Assembly (NCBI GenBank): GCA_902791035.1
Contig: CADAUA010000010.1
Span: forward strand, 31,290-95,289
DNA: 64,000 bases
Direction: 5' to 3'
DNA from: an uncultured Coriobacteriaceae bacterium
Lineage (GTDB): Bacteria; Actinomycetota; Coriobacteriia; Coriobacteriales; Atopobiaceae
Shown: positions 30,120 through 41,307 of the stretch, piece after piece
How the letters are laid out: every line of letters begins with the position of its first letter
How positions within the stretch are numbered: the first letter of the stretch is position 1
Translations under genes and position numbers: made by a program
The notes under the pieces: generated by a model
What the model was told of the DNA's origin: nothing
Database searches by the model: none
Seen by the model: only the letters and a program-made list of their open reading frames with translations

Positions 30120-30593
30120 CTAGTCGGTCTTCACCTCAACCGCACGATACGTGACCCCGCAGGTGTCGAGTATCCGCTTGGACACCTGGTTGTCCACGGT
30201 GCCCTCGTACTTGTCGGAGAGGTACACGACCTCGCCCACGCCCGCCTGCACGAGGGTCTTGGCGCACTCGTGGCAGGGGAAGAGGGTCACGTAGACCGTG
30301 GCGCCCTGCATGTCCTTGAGGGAGCCGCGGTAGTTGAGGATGGCGTTGGCCTCGGCGTGGATCACGTAGTTGTGCTTGTCGAAGAGCGGGTCCGTCGTGG
30401 GCTCCCAGGGGAACTCGTCGTCGTCGATACCGGCCGGGGTCCCGTTGTAGCCCACCGAGAGGATGCGGTGGTTCTGGTCTGCTATGCAGGCCCCCACCTG
30501 CGTGTTGGGGTCCTTGGACCTGAGCGACGCGGCAATCGCCACCCGCATGAAGAACTCGTCCCACGATATGACGTCGCGCCTCTTGCCCGGCAT
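30120..30593 (-). CDS. Deoxycytidylate deaminase (ComEB-like)
   Basis: 157 residues from the ATG of MPGKRRDVISWDEFF (GGGGGAG upstream); the frame is open further 5' without similarity. The zinc-dependent deaminase motifs are HAEANAIL and FPCHECAKTLVQAG, with the N-terminal block RSKDPNTQVGACI and GYNGTPAGIDD typical of dCMP deaminases. Converts dCMP to dUMP for thymidylate synthesis. In Bacilli this gene is comEB between comEA and comEC; here it is about 7 kb from them, beside hemW. Confidence 0.93.
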   Translation of the reverse strand: MPGKRRDVISWDEFFMRVAIAASLRSKDPNTQVGACIADQNHRILSVGYNGTPAGIDDDEFPWEPTTDPLFDKHNYVIHAEANAILNYRGSLKDMQGATVYVTLFPCHECAKTLVQAGVGEVVYLSDKYEGTVDNQVSKRILDTCGVTYRAVEVKTD

Positions 30594-30687
30594 GGCACTC
30601 CCCCGCCCTCCGCGGAAACCCGCGGGTCCAGCCCTCCCTACGCAGGCGATTCTACCGCGCCTGACCTGCAGCGTCACCCCTGGGAGG

Positions 30688-31989
30688 TCACCCCTGGCCA
30701 GATGGGCGCGTCGAGGCTGTCTGCGGCTCGGCCTCCGCCAGGTCCCACAGAAGGCCATAGAGCTCGTTGCCCAAAAGCCAGCCGTCCTGCGTCGGGGCAA
30801 GACCCGCATCAAGAAGCCCGCGAGCCTGGGCCTCGCCCAAGGCCTGGTCCACCTGGGGGCCCACGACGCGGCGCGCAAACGCGACGAGTCCCGGGTCCAG
30901 TCCCCTCACCAGCCGCGCCCCCAGCATGAGGTCCTCGGCGGCGGCCTCCCGCACGGTGAGGAACTCGCAGTCGAAGTCGAGCGAGCCCAGATTCGGCGAC
31001 GATGCTATGCGTCGAGCGCCGCTCCTGCAAGTTAGCCTAACTCGCGCAGTGCCCTCCGGTGCGGCCGGGAGCCGTGGGGTTATCCTACATAGTCTCAAGT
31101 ATCCCTCAAGGGTTAGCATGCTCGAGGCTTCTGTGCCAAAGCCGAGGTAAGGCTGCCCCGTCCAATAGGCCACGTTGTGGCGGCATGCTTTACCTGCACG
31201 TGCGTAGCTGGCGACCTCATATCGGTCGTATCCATAACCATCAAGTTGCACTTGAGCCTGCGTCATCCTCGAAGCTTGCACATCACTCGAGTTCCACTCG
31301 AGGTCCTCCTCGGAGAGCCCCTCCACCCGTGCAGCGAGGGGCGTCCCCTCCTCTATGGCCAAGGGATAAACACTTATGTGTCCGACACCCAGCGAGACGA
31401 CCCCCTCAAGGGACCTCCGCCAGCTTGCGTCGGTCTGATCCGGGATGGCGCACATGAGGTCGCAGGACACATCCAGGCCCGAGGCCACAGCCGCCCCCAC
31501 ACGCTCGCGTGCCTCCGCCGCGCTGTGGATGCGGCCCAGCTTCGCGAGCTCCCCGTCGTCCAGGCTCTGCACCCCTATGGAGACCCGCGTGGCCCCGGAG
31601 GAAGCAAGGGCATCCAGCACCGCATCGGACAGCGAGTCCGGGTTCGCCTCGCTCGTGAGTTCTAGCAAGCTAGGCGCGCACGTCCTTGTTGCCCGGATGA
31701 GACCACCAAGCCCCTGGGCGCCCAGGAGCGTCGGCGTGCCCCCACCCACATAGCCCGTCTCGCAGCCTTCCAGAAGCCCCGCAGCCTCCGCTTGCCGCAG
31801 CTCCTCCTCCAGGCCTTGGGCATAGGCGGCCATGAGGGGGTCGTCCGAGGCCGTGGCCCTGGAGGCGAAGTCGCAGTAGGCGCACTTGCGCGCACAGAAG
31901 GGCACATGCAGGTAGAGCGCACGCGCCGACGCCAGGGTCAGACGCTCGCACCAAGCCTCTTCCTTCTGCGATTCTTTGTCCAAGCTCAA
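30688..31989 (-). CDS. hemW: Radical SAM HemW-like protein (heme chaperone / coproporphyrinogen oxidase-like)
   Basis: 433 residues. Radical-SAM triad CARKCAYCDF near residues 33-42, GYVGGGTPTLL, ELTSEANPDSLSD, RVSIGVQSLDDGELAKLGR and HISVYPLAIEEGTPLA are the HemN/HemW family blocks; a winged-helix-like C-terminus follows. The motif spacing and the neighbourhood (lepA upstream, dnaJ downstream) favour HemW, which delivers heme, over HemN. Starts at TTG with GGGAG six bases upstream; this TTG overlaps the stop of the Fic-like gene (TTGA), so the two are translationally coupled. Confidence 0.88.
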   Translation of the reverse strand: MSLDKESQKEEAWCERLTLASARALYLHVPFCARKCAYCDFASRATASDDPLMAAYAQGLEEELRQAEAAGLLEGCETGYVGGGTPTLLGAQGLGGLIRATRTCAPSLLELTSEANPDSLSDAVLDALASSGATRVSIGVQSLDDGELAKLGRIHSAAEARERVGAAVASGLDVSCDLMCAIPDQTDASWRRSLEGVVSLGVGHISVYPLAIEEGTPLAARVEGLSEEDLEWNSSDVQASRMTQAQVQLDGYGYDRYEVASYARAGKACRHNVAYWTGQPYLGFGTEASSMLTLEGYLRLCRITPRLPAAPEGTARVRLTCRSGARRIASSPNLGSLDFDCEFLTVREAAAEDLMLGARLVRGLDPGLVAFARRVVGPQVDQALGEAQARGLLDAGLAPTQDGWLLGNELYGLLWDLAEAEPQTASTRPSGQG

Positions 31990-32591
31990 GCCAAGCTCCC
32001 AAGGATGTCACCGGCAGCATCGAACCACATGAGAATCGCCTCGACCCGGTTGAAATCCACTAGGGGCAGCAGTTCCCCTTCGGAATGGAAGGCATCGAGG
32101 GCGCCGTAGTATGCCACGACCTCCCCCAAGAGATCCTCCATTGCTGGAGGGCACTCCTCCGGAGGATATCCGACGGCTGCATCTATGTCCACTCCGTAGT
32201 CATGCACCTTGTACGTACCTGGTCGCTCCCCGCGTTCCCATCTCTCGGCATCGTAGGTATGCTCTGTAAGCGTTGCCTGCAGCCAGAGCACCGCCTCTGT
32301 GGTGAGGGCCTCCGGGCCCCTCTCAACAAGATCCATGGCCTCCAGCCAAGCACGGCCATGATTATCAATCTCATACAAGGCACTCAGCTTGCCCGTGAAG
32401 TTGACGACACTCCCGTCCCTCAGGACCTCTGCTGTATCGCGGAGGGTGATCTCGTCGTTCTCTATGCGCGTCGAGTTATAGGTGGCCGGCACTATGAGTG
32501 CTTTCACGCGCTCGCGGCGCTCTGCCTTGGGGAGCGCACGCCACCGGGACACCAGCTTCGCATACCGGACGGCCAGCTCCGAATCACTCAT
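31986..32591 (-). CDS. Degenerate, probably inactive Fic-family protein
   Basis: 201 residues from the ATG of MSDSELAVRYAK. The N-terminal part matches Fic proteins: PATYNSTRIENDEITL carries the inhibitory-helix pattern S-x-x-x-E-N, then RPGTYKVHDYGVDI and the PPEECPPAMEDLL block before the active site. The core HPFxDGNGR motif should come next but reads LMWFDAAGD (after FNRVEAI), so the catalytic His and the phosphate-binding Gly-Asn-Gly-Arg are lost and the protein ends six residues later. Probably unable to AMPylate. It sits between array B and hemW and overlaps the hemW start. A 60-codon frame just upstream (MTDEQLPAYLAHF...) overlaps its start by 8 bp; I could not assign it. Confidence 0.6.
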   Translation of the reverse strand: MSDSELAVRYAKLVSRWRALPKAERRERVKALIVPATYNSTRIENDEITLRDTAEVLRDGSVVNFTGKLSALYEIDNHGRAWLEAMDLVERGPEALTTEAVLWLQATLTEHTYDAERWERGERPGTYKVHDYGVDIDAAVGYPPEECPPAMEDLLGEVVAYYGALDAFHSEGELLPLVDFNRVEAILMWFDAAGDILGSLA

Positions 32592-32862
32592 GCGGGCACG
32601 CCCCCTCGATTTCAGACAGGTAACTCGAGAGACACCGGCCCCTGGACGGCCCACTTGCAGCAGCAGGCGCAGGACGCTCCCCGCCGCCAGCCACGAGACG
32701 CACATCACCTCTCGCGGCAGCGGAGCTCAAGCTCCCAAAGTGCGCCAAATATGCGGGTAGCTGTTCGTCTGTCATCAAGCCACCCGCACCAGCCCAGAGT
32801 CGCATGGGACGATTGCCTCCCTCGCAGCGTGGAATCCAACAGTCCGGCCTTATCCTACCCCC

Positions 32863-33175
32863 AGTCCCGAATCGGGAAGTTTGGGACGGTTAGGCCCGGC
32901 CAAGCGGGAGGGGTTTCCCGAATCGGGAAGGTCGGGACGGTTAGGCCCGGCCAAGCGGGAGGGGTTTCCCGAATCGGGAAGGTCGGGACGGTTAGCAGCG
33001 GCTAAGCGGGAGGGGTTTCCCGCATCGGGAAGGTCGGGACGGTTAGGCCCGGCCAAGCGGGAGGGGTTTCCCGAATCGGGAAGGTCGGGACGGTTAGCGG
33101 CGGCCAAGCGGGAGGGGTTTCCCGAATCGGGAAGTTTGGGACGGTTAGCGGCGGCTAAGCGTCCGATCTTTCCCC
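32863..33175 (+). repeat. 51-bp double-dyad repeat array B (6 units, highly uniform)
   Basis: GGTTAG cores at 32888, 32939, 32990, 33041, 33092 and 33143, exactly 51 bp apart. Units share GGGAGGGGTTTCCCGAATCG almost without change and differ mainly in the first loop (GCCCGG, CAGCGG or CGGCGG). The array covers the dusB stop codon (TAG inside the last CTAAG stem) and ends about 270 bp before the Fic-like gene. This is the most homogeneous array in the window, which suggests recent amplification or gene conversion. Confidence 0.95.
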
Positions 33176-34329
33176 GGTCCCGACCCTGACTCCAGCACAG
33201 GCCCCAGCCCCGGCCATCGCCGCCTGCAGCTCGTCGGCCAAGGCCAGGAACTCCTCCAGGGTGTCGCAACGCATGGCCCGGCCCCGCCAGTGGCTGGCCT
33301 CAGGCATCCCGCGCAGGTACCAGGTGGCAAGGCTCCTCGCCCGCGCCATGTGGGCCCCCGTGGCGGCGAGCAGACGCGCGTGACAGGCGAAGGCAGCCAC
33401 GCGCTGGGCCCAGTCGCGCACGGGCGGCTCCTCGCCAGCCAGCATGCACCGGGCGTCCGAGAAGATCCACGGGTTCCCATAGCTCCCCCGCGCCACCATG
33501 GCGGCCGTGGCGCCCGTCTCGCTGAGCACCCGCGCCGCGGCCTGCGGCGTCAGGATGTCACCCGAGGCGATCACCGGCACGTCCACGGCATCCACCACGC
33601 GCGACACCACACCCCAGTCGGCCTGGCCTCGGTAGTACTGGCTCGCGTAGCGCCCGTGCACGGCCACCGCACATGCCCCGGCGTCCTCCATGGCGCGTGC
33701 GAACTCGGGTGCCAGCTCAACCCCGTCCACGCGCCCTCGGCGGATCTTTACCGTCACGACCACGCCCGCCTCATCTAGGCACGCCCGCACGATCCGCGCC
33801 GACAGCGCAGGGTCGTCCATCAGCGCCGACCCCTCACCCTTGCGGGTCACCTTGGGCACGGGGCAGGCCATGTTTATGTCGATGAGGGCCAGCCGGTTCC
33901 CCAACCTCTCCCGCATGCCGGCCGCCGCCTCGCGGAACTGGTCGGGCTTGGAACCGAATAGCTGGACCGCGATGTCGGGCTCGGGGTCGTGCGGCCACGC
34001 GAGCTCCCAGGTCTTGTCGCCCCCGTAGTGGATCCCCGCCACGGAGACCATCTCGGTGTAGGCCAGGGCAGCCCCACCGCAGCGGGCCATGAGGCGGTAG
34101 GCCGAGTCCGAGACGCCTGCCATGGGCGCCATGAGGAAGGGGTTCCTGGCAAGAAGGTCGCGCAGCTCCCGGGCATCGCGCGCCCGTCCGAAGGGCACCA
34201 CGCGCGCCGGCAGCCCCGCCGCGGGAGCGTAGGCCGCCAAGACCTCGGCCGGCGCCGGCCGAGCCGCCCCCGCAGCCCGCTCCGAACCCGCAGCTGGCCC
34301 CGCGCCCGGCTGCCTACCCACCGGCTCCG

Positions 34330-34333
<4 letters not shown>
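33155..34333 (-). CDS. dusB: tRNA-dihydrouridine synthase (DusB-like)
   Basis: 392 residues. FMN-dependent TIM barrel with [66 protein letters not shown] (catalytic Cys in MACP), [12 protein letters not shown] and [12 protein letters not shown]. Reduces uridine to dihydrouridine in tRNA. An Ala/Pro-rich N-terminal extension of about 50 residues precedes the barrel. Starts at GTG overlapping the lepA stop (GTGA). Its TAG stop lies inside a hairpin stem of repeat array B, so the last residues border on repeat-derived sequence. Confidence 0.92.
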
Positions 34334-36159
<1,826 letters not shown>

Positions 36160-36181
36160 ATCGTTTTGAGGGCCGACATGC

Positions 36182-36224
36182 TATACTTCCGTGGTTGACC
36201 TCGCCGTGTCAGGTGTCGGATACC
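36182..36224 (+). promoter_or_regulatory. Candidate promoter region of rpsT
   Basis: The 123-bp lepA-rpsT intergenic region must serve both directions. On plus, a TATACT hexamer at 36182-36187 and a TTGACC (36195-36200)...GATACC (36219-36224) pair with 18-base spacing are the best matches. I cannot decide between them, and no equally good minus-strand promoter for lepA is visible. Confidence 0.35.
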
Positions 36225-36282
36225 CCCACATCCCTCACCCTATCAGAGGCCTCAGGGTACAGGAATTTGAAAGGAACCGCAC

Positions 36283-36549
36283 GTGGCTAACATCAAGTCT
36301 CAGAAGAAGCGCATCAAGACCGCTGAGAAGGCCCGCATCCGCAACCGCGCGGTGCGCAGCGAGCTCAAGACCGCTGTAAAGGGTGTCCGCAAGGCCGTCG
36401 AGGCCGGCGACGTCGAGGCCGCCCAGAAGGCTGCCGTCAAGGCCTCCAGCCTGCTCGACAAGGCTGCCTCCAAGGGCATCATCCACAAGAACCAGGCCGC
36501 CAACCGCAAGTCCGGCGTCCAGAAGCTCGTCAACACGCTCAACAAGTAA
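36283..36549 (+). CDS. rpsT: 30S ribosomal protein S20 (bS20)
   Basis: 88 residues: [20 protein letters not shown], then [19 protein letters not shown] and [20 protein letters not shown], full length and typical of bS20. Starts at GTG after GAAAGGAAC. One of only two convincing plus-strand genes in the window; followed by a strong terminator. The usual divergent neighbour holA is present, convergent with it. Confidence 0.97.
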   Translation: MANIKSQKKRIKTAEKARIRNRAVRSELKTAVKGVRKAVEAGDVEAAQKAAVKASSLLDKAASKGIIHKNQAANRKSGVQKLVNTLNK

Positions 36550-36594
36550 CAAGCCCTACCGCAAGGCTCGGCTTTCGCAAGTTCGGAATGCAGG

Positions 36595-36632
36595 AAGGGA
36601 CCCGGGGTGCTGCCCGGGTCCCTTCTTCTTTA
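36595..36632 (+). terminator. Rho-independent terminator after rpsT
   Basis: Perfect 12-bp stem (AAGGGACCCGGG / CCCGGGTCCCTT) with a 6-base loop, followed on plus by CTTCTTTAT. It sits 45 bases after the rpsT stop codon. Confidence 0.88.
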
Positions 36633-36681
36633 TGAATCGCCCTTCCGGCGCGGCAAGGCGCCCGGCGCGGCAGGCCACGTG

Positions 36682-37665
36682 CTAGTGGCCCTGCGGCCCG
36701 GCGCACATGAGCGTGACGAGCCTCACGAGCTCCAGGTCCTCGTCGCCGCCTCCCTTGCAGGCGCGCTCGACGTCCGCGCAGGCAAGGAGGACGCGCTCGA
36801 GCTCGCCCGGCCCGAAGCGACGGGACCACTGGGTGAAGCTCCTCACCTGCCAGGCCTGGCGCTTGAGGATGGCCGCAAGCTGGGAGGACTCCCCCCGCGC
36901 GTCGAGCGAGCGGGCGCAGATGAGGTCGCGCACCCGCCGCTCGACCAGGCTGAGGAGGCCCAGCGGCGACCCCGTGCCCTGCCTCAGGAGCTGGTAGAGC
37001 TCGAGGGAGCGCCTGAGGTCGCGCTGGGAGAGGCGGTCCAGGAACTCCCAGGGCTTGACCTCGGCCACGCGGGCCACGTGGGTCTCCACGTCCTCCAGGC
37101 CCACCTGCCCCGAGCCTCCCTTGAGCGCCGCGAGCGTCCGCACCTGGTTGTCGAGCGCGATGGCCGACTCGCCCACGCGCGCGATGACCTCCTGGGCCGC
37201 GTCGTAGGAGATGGTGACCCCGTACTTCTTTGCCATGCTCTGCACCGCACCGGGGAGCTCCTTGCGGCCCTTGGGCTCACAGGGCACGATGGCGTCCTTT
37301 CCGAGCTTGGCCACCGCCTTGTAGAGCCTGGTGGACTTTGCAAGCGAGTCAGCCACCAGAATCAGCGTGGAGTCCGGGTTGGGGTTCTCCAGATAGAGGA
37401 CGATGGTCTCGGACACGGCCTTGGCGAGCTTGTCTGCCGGTGAGAGGATCACGATGCGGCGCTGCCCCATGCCCACGGGCATGGTGTTGAGCGAGAGCAC
37501 AAGGGTTCGGGGGTCCATGTCGGCCGTGGGACGAATCTCCTCCAGGTTGAAGGCCTCGAGCGAGGGGTCCACGCGGCTGCGGAGGCGCGCCAGCACCCGC
37601 TGGCGGCGCAGCTCGTCCGTGCCTACTATGAGGTAGGCGCCGAGCATGGGTTTCTGCCCTGCCAC
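36682..37665 (-). CDS. holA: DNA polymerase III subunit delta
   Basis: 327 residues from a GTG at 37665 (VAGQKPMLGAYLIVG), chosen because GGAGGGGAGGGG lies just upstream; an internal ATG at 37647 is the alternative. Family blocks include AYLIVGTDELRRQRVLARL, LSPADKLAKAVSETIVLYLENP, RVGESAIALDNQVRTLAALKG and KPWEFLDRLSQRDLRRSLELYQ. Clamp-loader subunit that opens the beta clamp. It ends inside a small hairpin (GGCCAC/GTGGCC). It follows comEC as in many Gram-positives. Confidence 0.9.
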   Translation of the reverse strand: MAGQKPMLGAYLIVGTDELRRQRVLARLRSRVDPSLEAFNLEEIRPTADMDPRTLVLSLNTMPVGMGQRRIVILSPADKLAKAVSETIVLYLENPNPDSTLILVADSLAKSTRLYKAVAKLGKDAIVPCEPKGRKELPGAVQSMAKKYGVTISYDAAQEVIARVGESAIALDNQVRTLAALKGGSGQVGLEDVETHVARVAEVKPWEFLDRLSQRDLRRSLELYQLLRQGTGSPLGLLSLVERRVRDLICARSLDARGESSQLAAILKRQAWQVRSFTQWSRRFGPGELERVLLACADVERACKGGGDEDLELVRLVTLMCAGPQGH

Positions 37666-37730
37666 GGAACCCCTCCCCTCCGGGGCTCGTTGCCCCACGA
37701 CCTCGACTTGCCACGTCCGACCCTCACAGT

Positions 37731-40100
37731 CTACTCCGCCGGCCTCCGCTCGCATCGCACGACCGGACCGGACGCACCGGGCTCGACCGTCACTGACCCC
37801 ACATCCTTGGTACACAGGAACCGTGCCCCCACCCCCTCCAGGATGTCCACGCACTCCTGGCGGGGATGGCCGTAGTCGTTCCCCTCGCCGGCGCTAGCAA
37901 CCGCCACGAGAGGGCTCAGCACCTGCGCTCCCCACTCGCTGACCGAGACCTCCGACCCGTGGTGTCCCACCTTGAGGAAGTCGACCCTCCCCACGTCGCC
38001 CACGCTTATGCAGGCGTCGGTCTCGTCGCGTTCCGCATCCCCGGTGAGAAGGCCTGTCATAGCGCCCGATGGTCCCTCGTATGCCAGAGTCATCTCTATG
38101 GAGTCGGCGTTCTCGTCGCCCTCCACGGGCGCGCGGGGCCACACCACGCGCAATCGGTAGTCACCCACCGCAAGAACGTCCTCATATGCGAGCTCGGCCG
38201 CCGGTCTGCCCGTGAGGTCGCGCACCTCGGCGGCAATGTCCGCGCCCATGTGGTCGCGAACCCCAGTGGCCACGAGCGCACGCTCGCAGGCGACCCTGCC
38301 CACCAGGTCCGCCACGCCGCCCACGTGGTCCTCGTGCAGATGGGTGAGCACCACCGCGTCCAAGTGGTAGACGTTCGCGCGCGAGAGCGCCGGGCCCAGC
38401 GTTCCCTCGCAGCCAGTGTCCACGAGCACTGCCGCGGCGCCATCCGCCACGAGGATCGCATCACCCTGCCCCACATCCAGCACGACCACGCGAGGCGGCG
38501 AGAACCACCTCCACCGCACGTAGTGGGCACCCAGGCCAAGCGTAAGGCAGAGGGCGACGACGAGCACAGCCCTCCTACTCACCCGCGGCCACCATACGAG
38601 AACCACGCACGCGAGCAGCAACCCCGCCGCCAGCAGGGCCTCCTCGGGCAGGTCGACCCTCACGGTCGCACAGGGCAGGCTGGCGAGCGCCCGCAGAAGC
38701 CAGAGGAAGGCCGCCGCGAGCACGCCAGCCGCCTGGGCCAAGGCGGGACCTGCCACGGGCACCCCCGCCAGTGCCGCCGCGAGCACGCCCGTCTGCAGGA
38801 GGAGCGTGAAGAGGGGCGACACGATGGCGTTCGCGAGCGGCCCCACGAGAGACACCGTCCCGAAGGCCGGGATCGTGAGCGGCACCGTGACGAGCTGGGC
38901 CACGACCGCGCTCGAGGTGAGGTCGCGCGTGGCGTTCCACCTGCGGCGGAGGGCCCTACCCGCCCGTCCCCGCACGCCTTTTGGAGCGGGCACGAGGACG
39001 GCCATCACATAGCGCGCGTACGGCGAGAAGGTCGCAAGCCCGCCCACCGCCAGCACCGAGAGGAGGTAGGAGAGCTGTCCCGAGACCCCCGGCTCCCAGA
39101 GCGCCATGGCGAGCGCAACGACCGAAACCGATGCAAGCGGGTGCCCCCGACGGCCGGCCAGGCCCGACCCCACCGCCACGACCGTCATGAGCCAGGCCCT
39201 TATCGCCGAGAGCGGGGCGCCGCACATCTGCACGAAGAGGAGCCCCAACGCACTGGTCATGGCAAGGCGGCAGGTAGGCCGCACCCGGACGCGTCTGAGC
39301 ATGCCGTCAAGCATCGCCGTGGCGACAGCGAGGTGCCCGCCGGAGACCGCCATCAGGTGCGCGACCCCACACGCCGAGAAGGTCTCATCCAGCCCCTGCG
39401 ACTTCGCCTCGCCCCGCTCGCCACACACCGCCGCCCGCAGCACGGCGCGGCAGTCCTCCGGCAGGTCATCGTAGGCCGAGAGGGCGCGCGTCCTCGTTGC
39501 CATCGCGAGGCCCAAGGCACCGGTCGGGCCCTGGGTCTCGAGCACACGGACGCAGCGGACACTCCCACACACACCCTGCATGCGCGAGGTGACGCCCCAA
39601 TCGCTCTCGTCGTTAGGCGTGAAGCGCCCCACGCAGCGGAGCTTGGTACCCCGTTCGAGCTCCTCGGCCCCCACAAGCCAGACCGAGCACGCACCTCCTC
39701 CGGGCCCGACTGCCCTCGCCCGGCCCCGCCACCCCGTGCTGCCTGGCGACATGTCCGTCTCCACCTCGAGCTCCCAGCTTGAGACCGGCGTCGACTCCAG
39801 GGCTTCCTGGGCCGACCGCATGTCTGCGACCGCAATGCCGGCGCGCGTGGCGGCGCCCATGACCACGACGGCCACGAGCAGGGCAAGAGGGACGAGCTCG
39901 TGCCATCTGCCGCGAAGCGCAAGGCGCCCCAGCAGCCCCATGGCCGCCGCGACCGCCACGGCGCACGCCATTGGCATCGCGAGCCCCTCGAGACTAGCGT
40001 TTCCACGCAGGACCCAGCGCTCCGTCACGACCACGGCTGTCAACGCGTACAGGGACGGCGGTATGGAGGGACGGACGGGAAGCCTCGGCTCGTCAGACAC
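37731..40100 (-). CDS. comEC: ComEC/Rec2 competence DNA channel protein
   Basis: 789 residues. An N-terminal hydrophobic region and OB-like DUF4131 segment, the central competence domain with many membrane spans (CGVAHLMAVSGGHLAVATAML, CGAPLSAIRAWLM), and a C-terminal metallo-beta-lactamase domain (VLDVGQGDAILV, LTHLHEDHVGG, TGDAERDE, LKVGHHGSE). The channel moves single-stranded DNA across the membrane during transformation. It starts at GTG, overlapping the comEA stop by 8 bp. With comEA present, natural competence is possible, but other uptake genes are outside the window. Confidence 0.95.
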   Translation of the reverse strand: MSDEPRLPVRPSIPPSLYALTAVVVTERWVLRGNASLEGLAMPMACAVAVAAAMGLLGRLALRGRWHELVPLALLVAVVVMGAATRAGIAVADMRSAQEALESTPVSSWELEVETDMSPGSTGWRGRARAVGPGGGACSVWLVGAEELERGTKLRCVGRFTPNDESDWGVTSRMQGVCGSVRCVRVLETQGPTGALGLAMATRTRALSAYDDLPEDCRAVLRAAVCGERGEAKSQGLDETFSACGVAHLMAVSGGHLAVATAMLDGMLRRVRVRPTCRLAMTSALGLLFVQMCGAPLSAIRAWLMTVVAVGSGLAGRRGHPLASVSVVALAMALWEPGVSGQLSYLLSVLAVGGLATFSPYARYVMAVLVPAPKGVRGRAGRALRRRWNATRDLTSSAVVAQLVTVPLTIPAFGTVSLVGPLANAIVSPLFTLLLQTGVLAAALAGVPVAGPALAQAAGVLAAAFLWLLRALASLPCATVRVDLPEEALLAAGLLLACVVLVWWPRVSRRAVLVVALCLTLGLGAHYVRWRWFSPPRVVVLDVGQGDAILVADGAAAVLVDTGCEGTLGPALSRANVYHLDAVVLTHLHEDHVGGVADLVGRVACERALVATGVRDHMGADIAAEVRDLTGRPAAELAYEDVLAVGDYRLRVVWPRAPVEGDENADSIEMTLAYEGPSGAMTGLLTGDAERDETDACISVGDVGRVDFLKVGHHGSEVSVSEWGAQVLSPLVAVASAGEGNDYGHPRQECVDILEGVGARFLCTKDVGSVTVEPGASGPVVRCERRPAE

Positions 40101-40923
40101 AGATGAGCGCCTCCAGCTTCGCGTACTTCTTCTCGCCGATGCCCGAGACCCTCATGAGGTCCTCCTTGCTGGCAAAGGGACCGTTCTTCTCTCGCTCCTG
40201 CACGATAGCCGCCGCGGTGGCCTCGCCGACCCCAGGAAGCGTCTGCAGGTCCGCTGTTGTCGCGGTGTTTATGTTCACGAGGCCCGACGTGCCCTTACTG
40301 GCGCCCGAAGCGCCCGTGCCGGCCACGCCACTCGCGCCACCCGAGCTGCTCCCTGCAGACGTCCCAGTCCCAGCTGGACCACCCCCGGTCGCGGCCACTG
40401 ACTCCCCCGCCCGCGGCACATGGACCTTGTCGCCGTCGACGAGCGGCACGGCAAGGTTGATAGACGAGGTGTCGGCATCCTCCGCGAGGCCACCGGCCGC
40501 GCTCACCGCGTCGTTCGCACGCGCGCCCGGGGGCAGGGCATAGACGCCCGGCGCGACCACCGCACCATCCACGTGCACGACCAGCGTTGCTGGCGCAGGG
40601 TCCTCCGTGGCTTCCTCCGAAGGGTCACCATCGCCAGTCCCCTCCCCTCCGCGTGCCGCCTCTGCGCCTCCCTCGGACTCTGCGCCTTGGTCTTCGGCCC
40701 CATCCGTTGCCTCATCGCTCGCAGCTTGGCCCAGCTCCTGGGACCCGCCTGGACGCACGATCTGGAAGCCGTCTCCCTGCAGGGCCTTCCAGGCCAGGCT
40801 CCCCACGAGCACGAGCGCCACCAGCACCGAACAGGCAACCGCCACGAGACGGCCGCCGGTAAGGCCATAACGTCGCGCCAGGAGCTTGACCTTCCGCAGC
40901 CCCCTCGACTTCTCCTGTGCCAT
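40093..40923 (-). CDS. comEA: ComEA DNA-binding competence protein
   Basis: 276 residues from the ATG of MAQEKSRGLRK (GGGGGTGG upstream). One membrane helix near 28-48 (VAVACSVLVALVLVGSLAW), an acidic linker, an SLBB domain (LVVHVDGAVVAPGVYALPPG, KVHVPRAGE), a Gly/Ser linker and a C-terminal helix-hairpin-helix pair (VNINTATTADLQTLPGVGEA, ASKEDLMRVSGIGEKK). Receptor that binds incoming double-stranded DNA and hands it to ComEC. Confidence 0.95.
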   Translation of the reverse strand: MAQEKSRGLRKVKLLARRYGLTGGRLVAVACSVLVALVLVGSLAWKALQGDGFQIVRPGGSQELGQAASDEATDGAEDQGAESEGGAEAARGGEGTGDGDPSEEATEDPAPATLVVHVDGAVVAPGVYALPPGARANDAVSAAGGLAEDADTSSINLAVPLVDGDKVHVPRAGESVAATGGGPAGTGTSAGSSSGGASGVAGTGASGASKGTSGLVNINTATTADLQTLPGVGEATAAAIVQEREKNGPFASKEDLMRVSGIGEKKYAKLEALICV

Positions 40924-41307
40924 CTGACCACCCCCAGGAGAATCATGGCCCGGCGATACGATCCCATCAGCCACAATCTGAGGTGCGCTTACACCTATCT
41001 TCCAGCAATCTTCCGCGAATGTTCCGAGAAGTTTTATGTCTGCAGCTCGAGACCCGCATGACGGCGACAACCCCGAGAGTAGGCTATCCCCACTCCCCCT
41101 ACCGCTCACCGCCGATGGCACTACCGTTCGACCGCAAACTTCTTATATATCAAGTATTGCATCAGTCTCGAAACATCTTACGCAGTGGTTTCCGCAGTTC
41201 CGTACCGTTTGCCCCGGGCTGTTCTCTCGCGCACGAAAACCGTGGGCTGCCACCCCACAAGCCATTCGGCCCGAAAGGAGCGCCCTTGTCACCCCTTGTC
41301 ACAGGAG

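Noticed and set aside
32584..32805. Small frame MTDEQLPAYLAHF... upstream of the Fic-like gene as a FicA-type antitoxin
   Set aside because: Its SYLSEIEG segment does not fit the S/T-x-x-x-E-G/N antitoxin motif, no ribosome site is clear, and the Fic protein already has its own inhibitory motif.
32850..33269. Open frames reading the 51-bp arrays as repetitive proteins
   Set aside because: 51 is a multiple of 3 and the unit is palindromic, so frames stay open on both strands by construction. There is no ribosome site or start in a sensible place, and the frames run into known genes.
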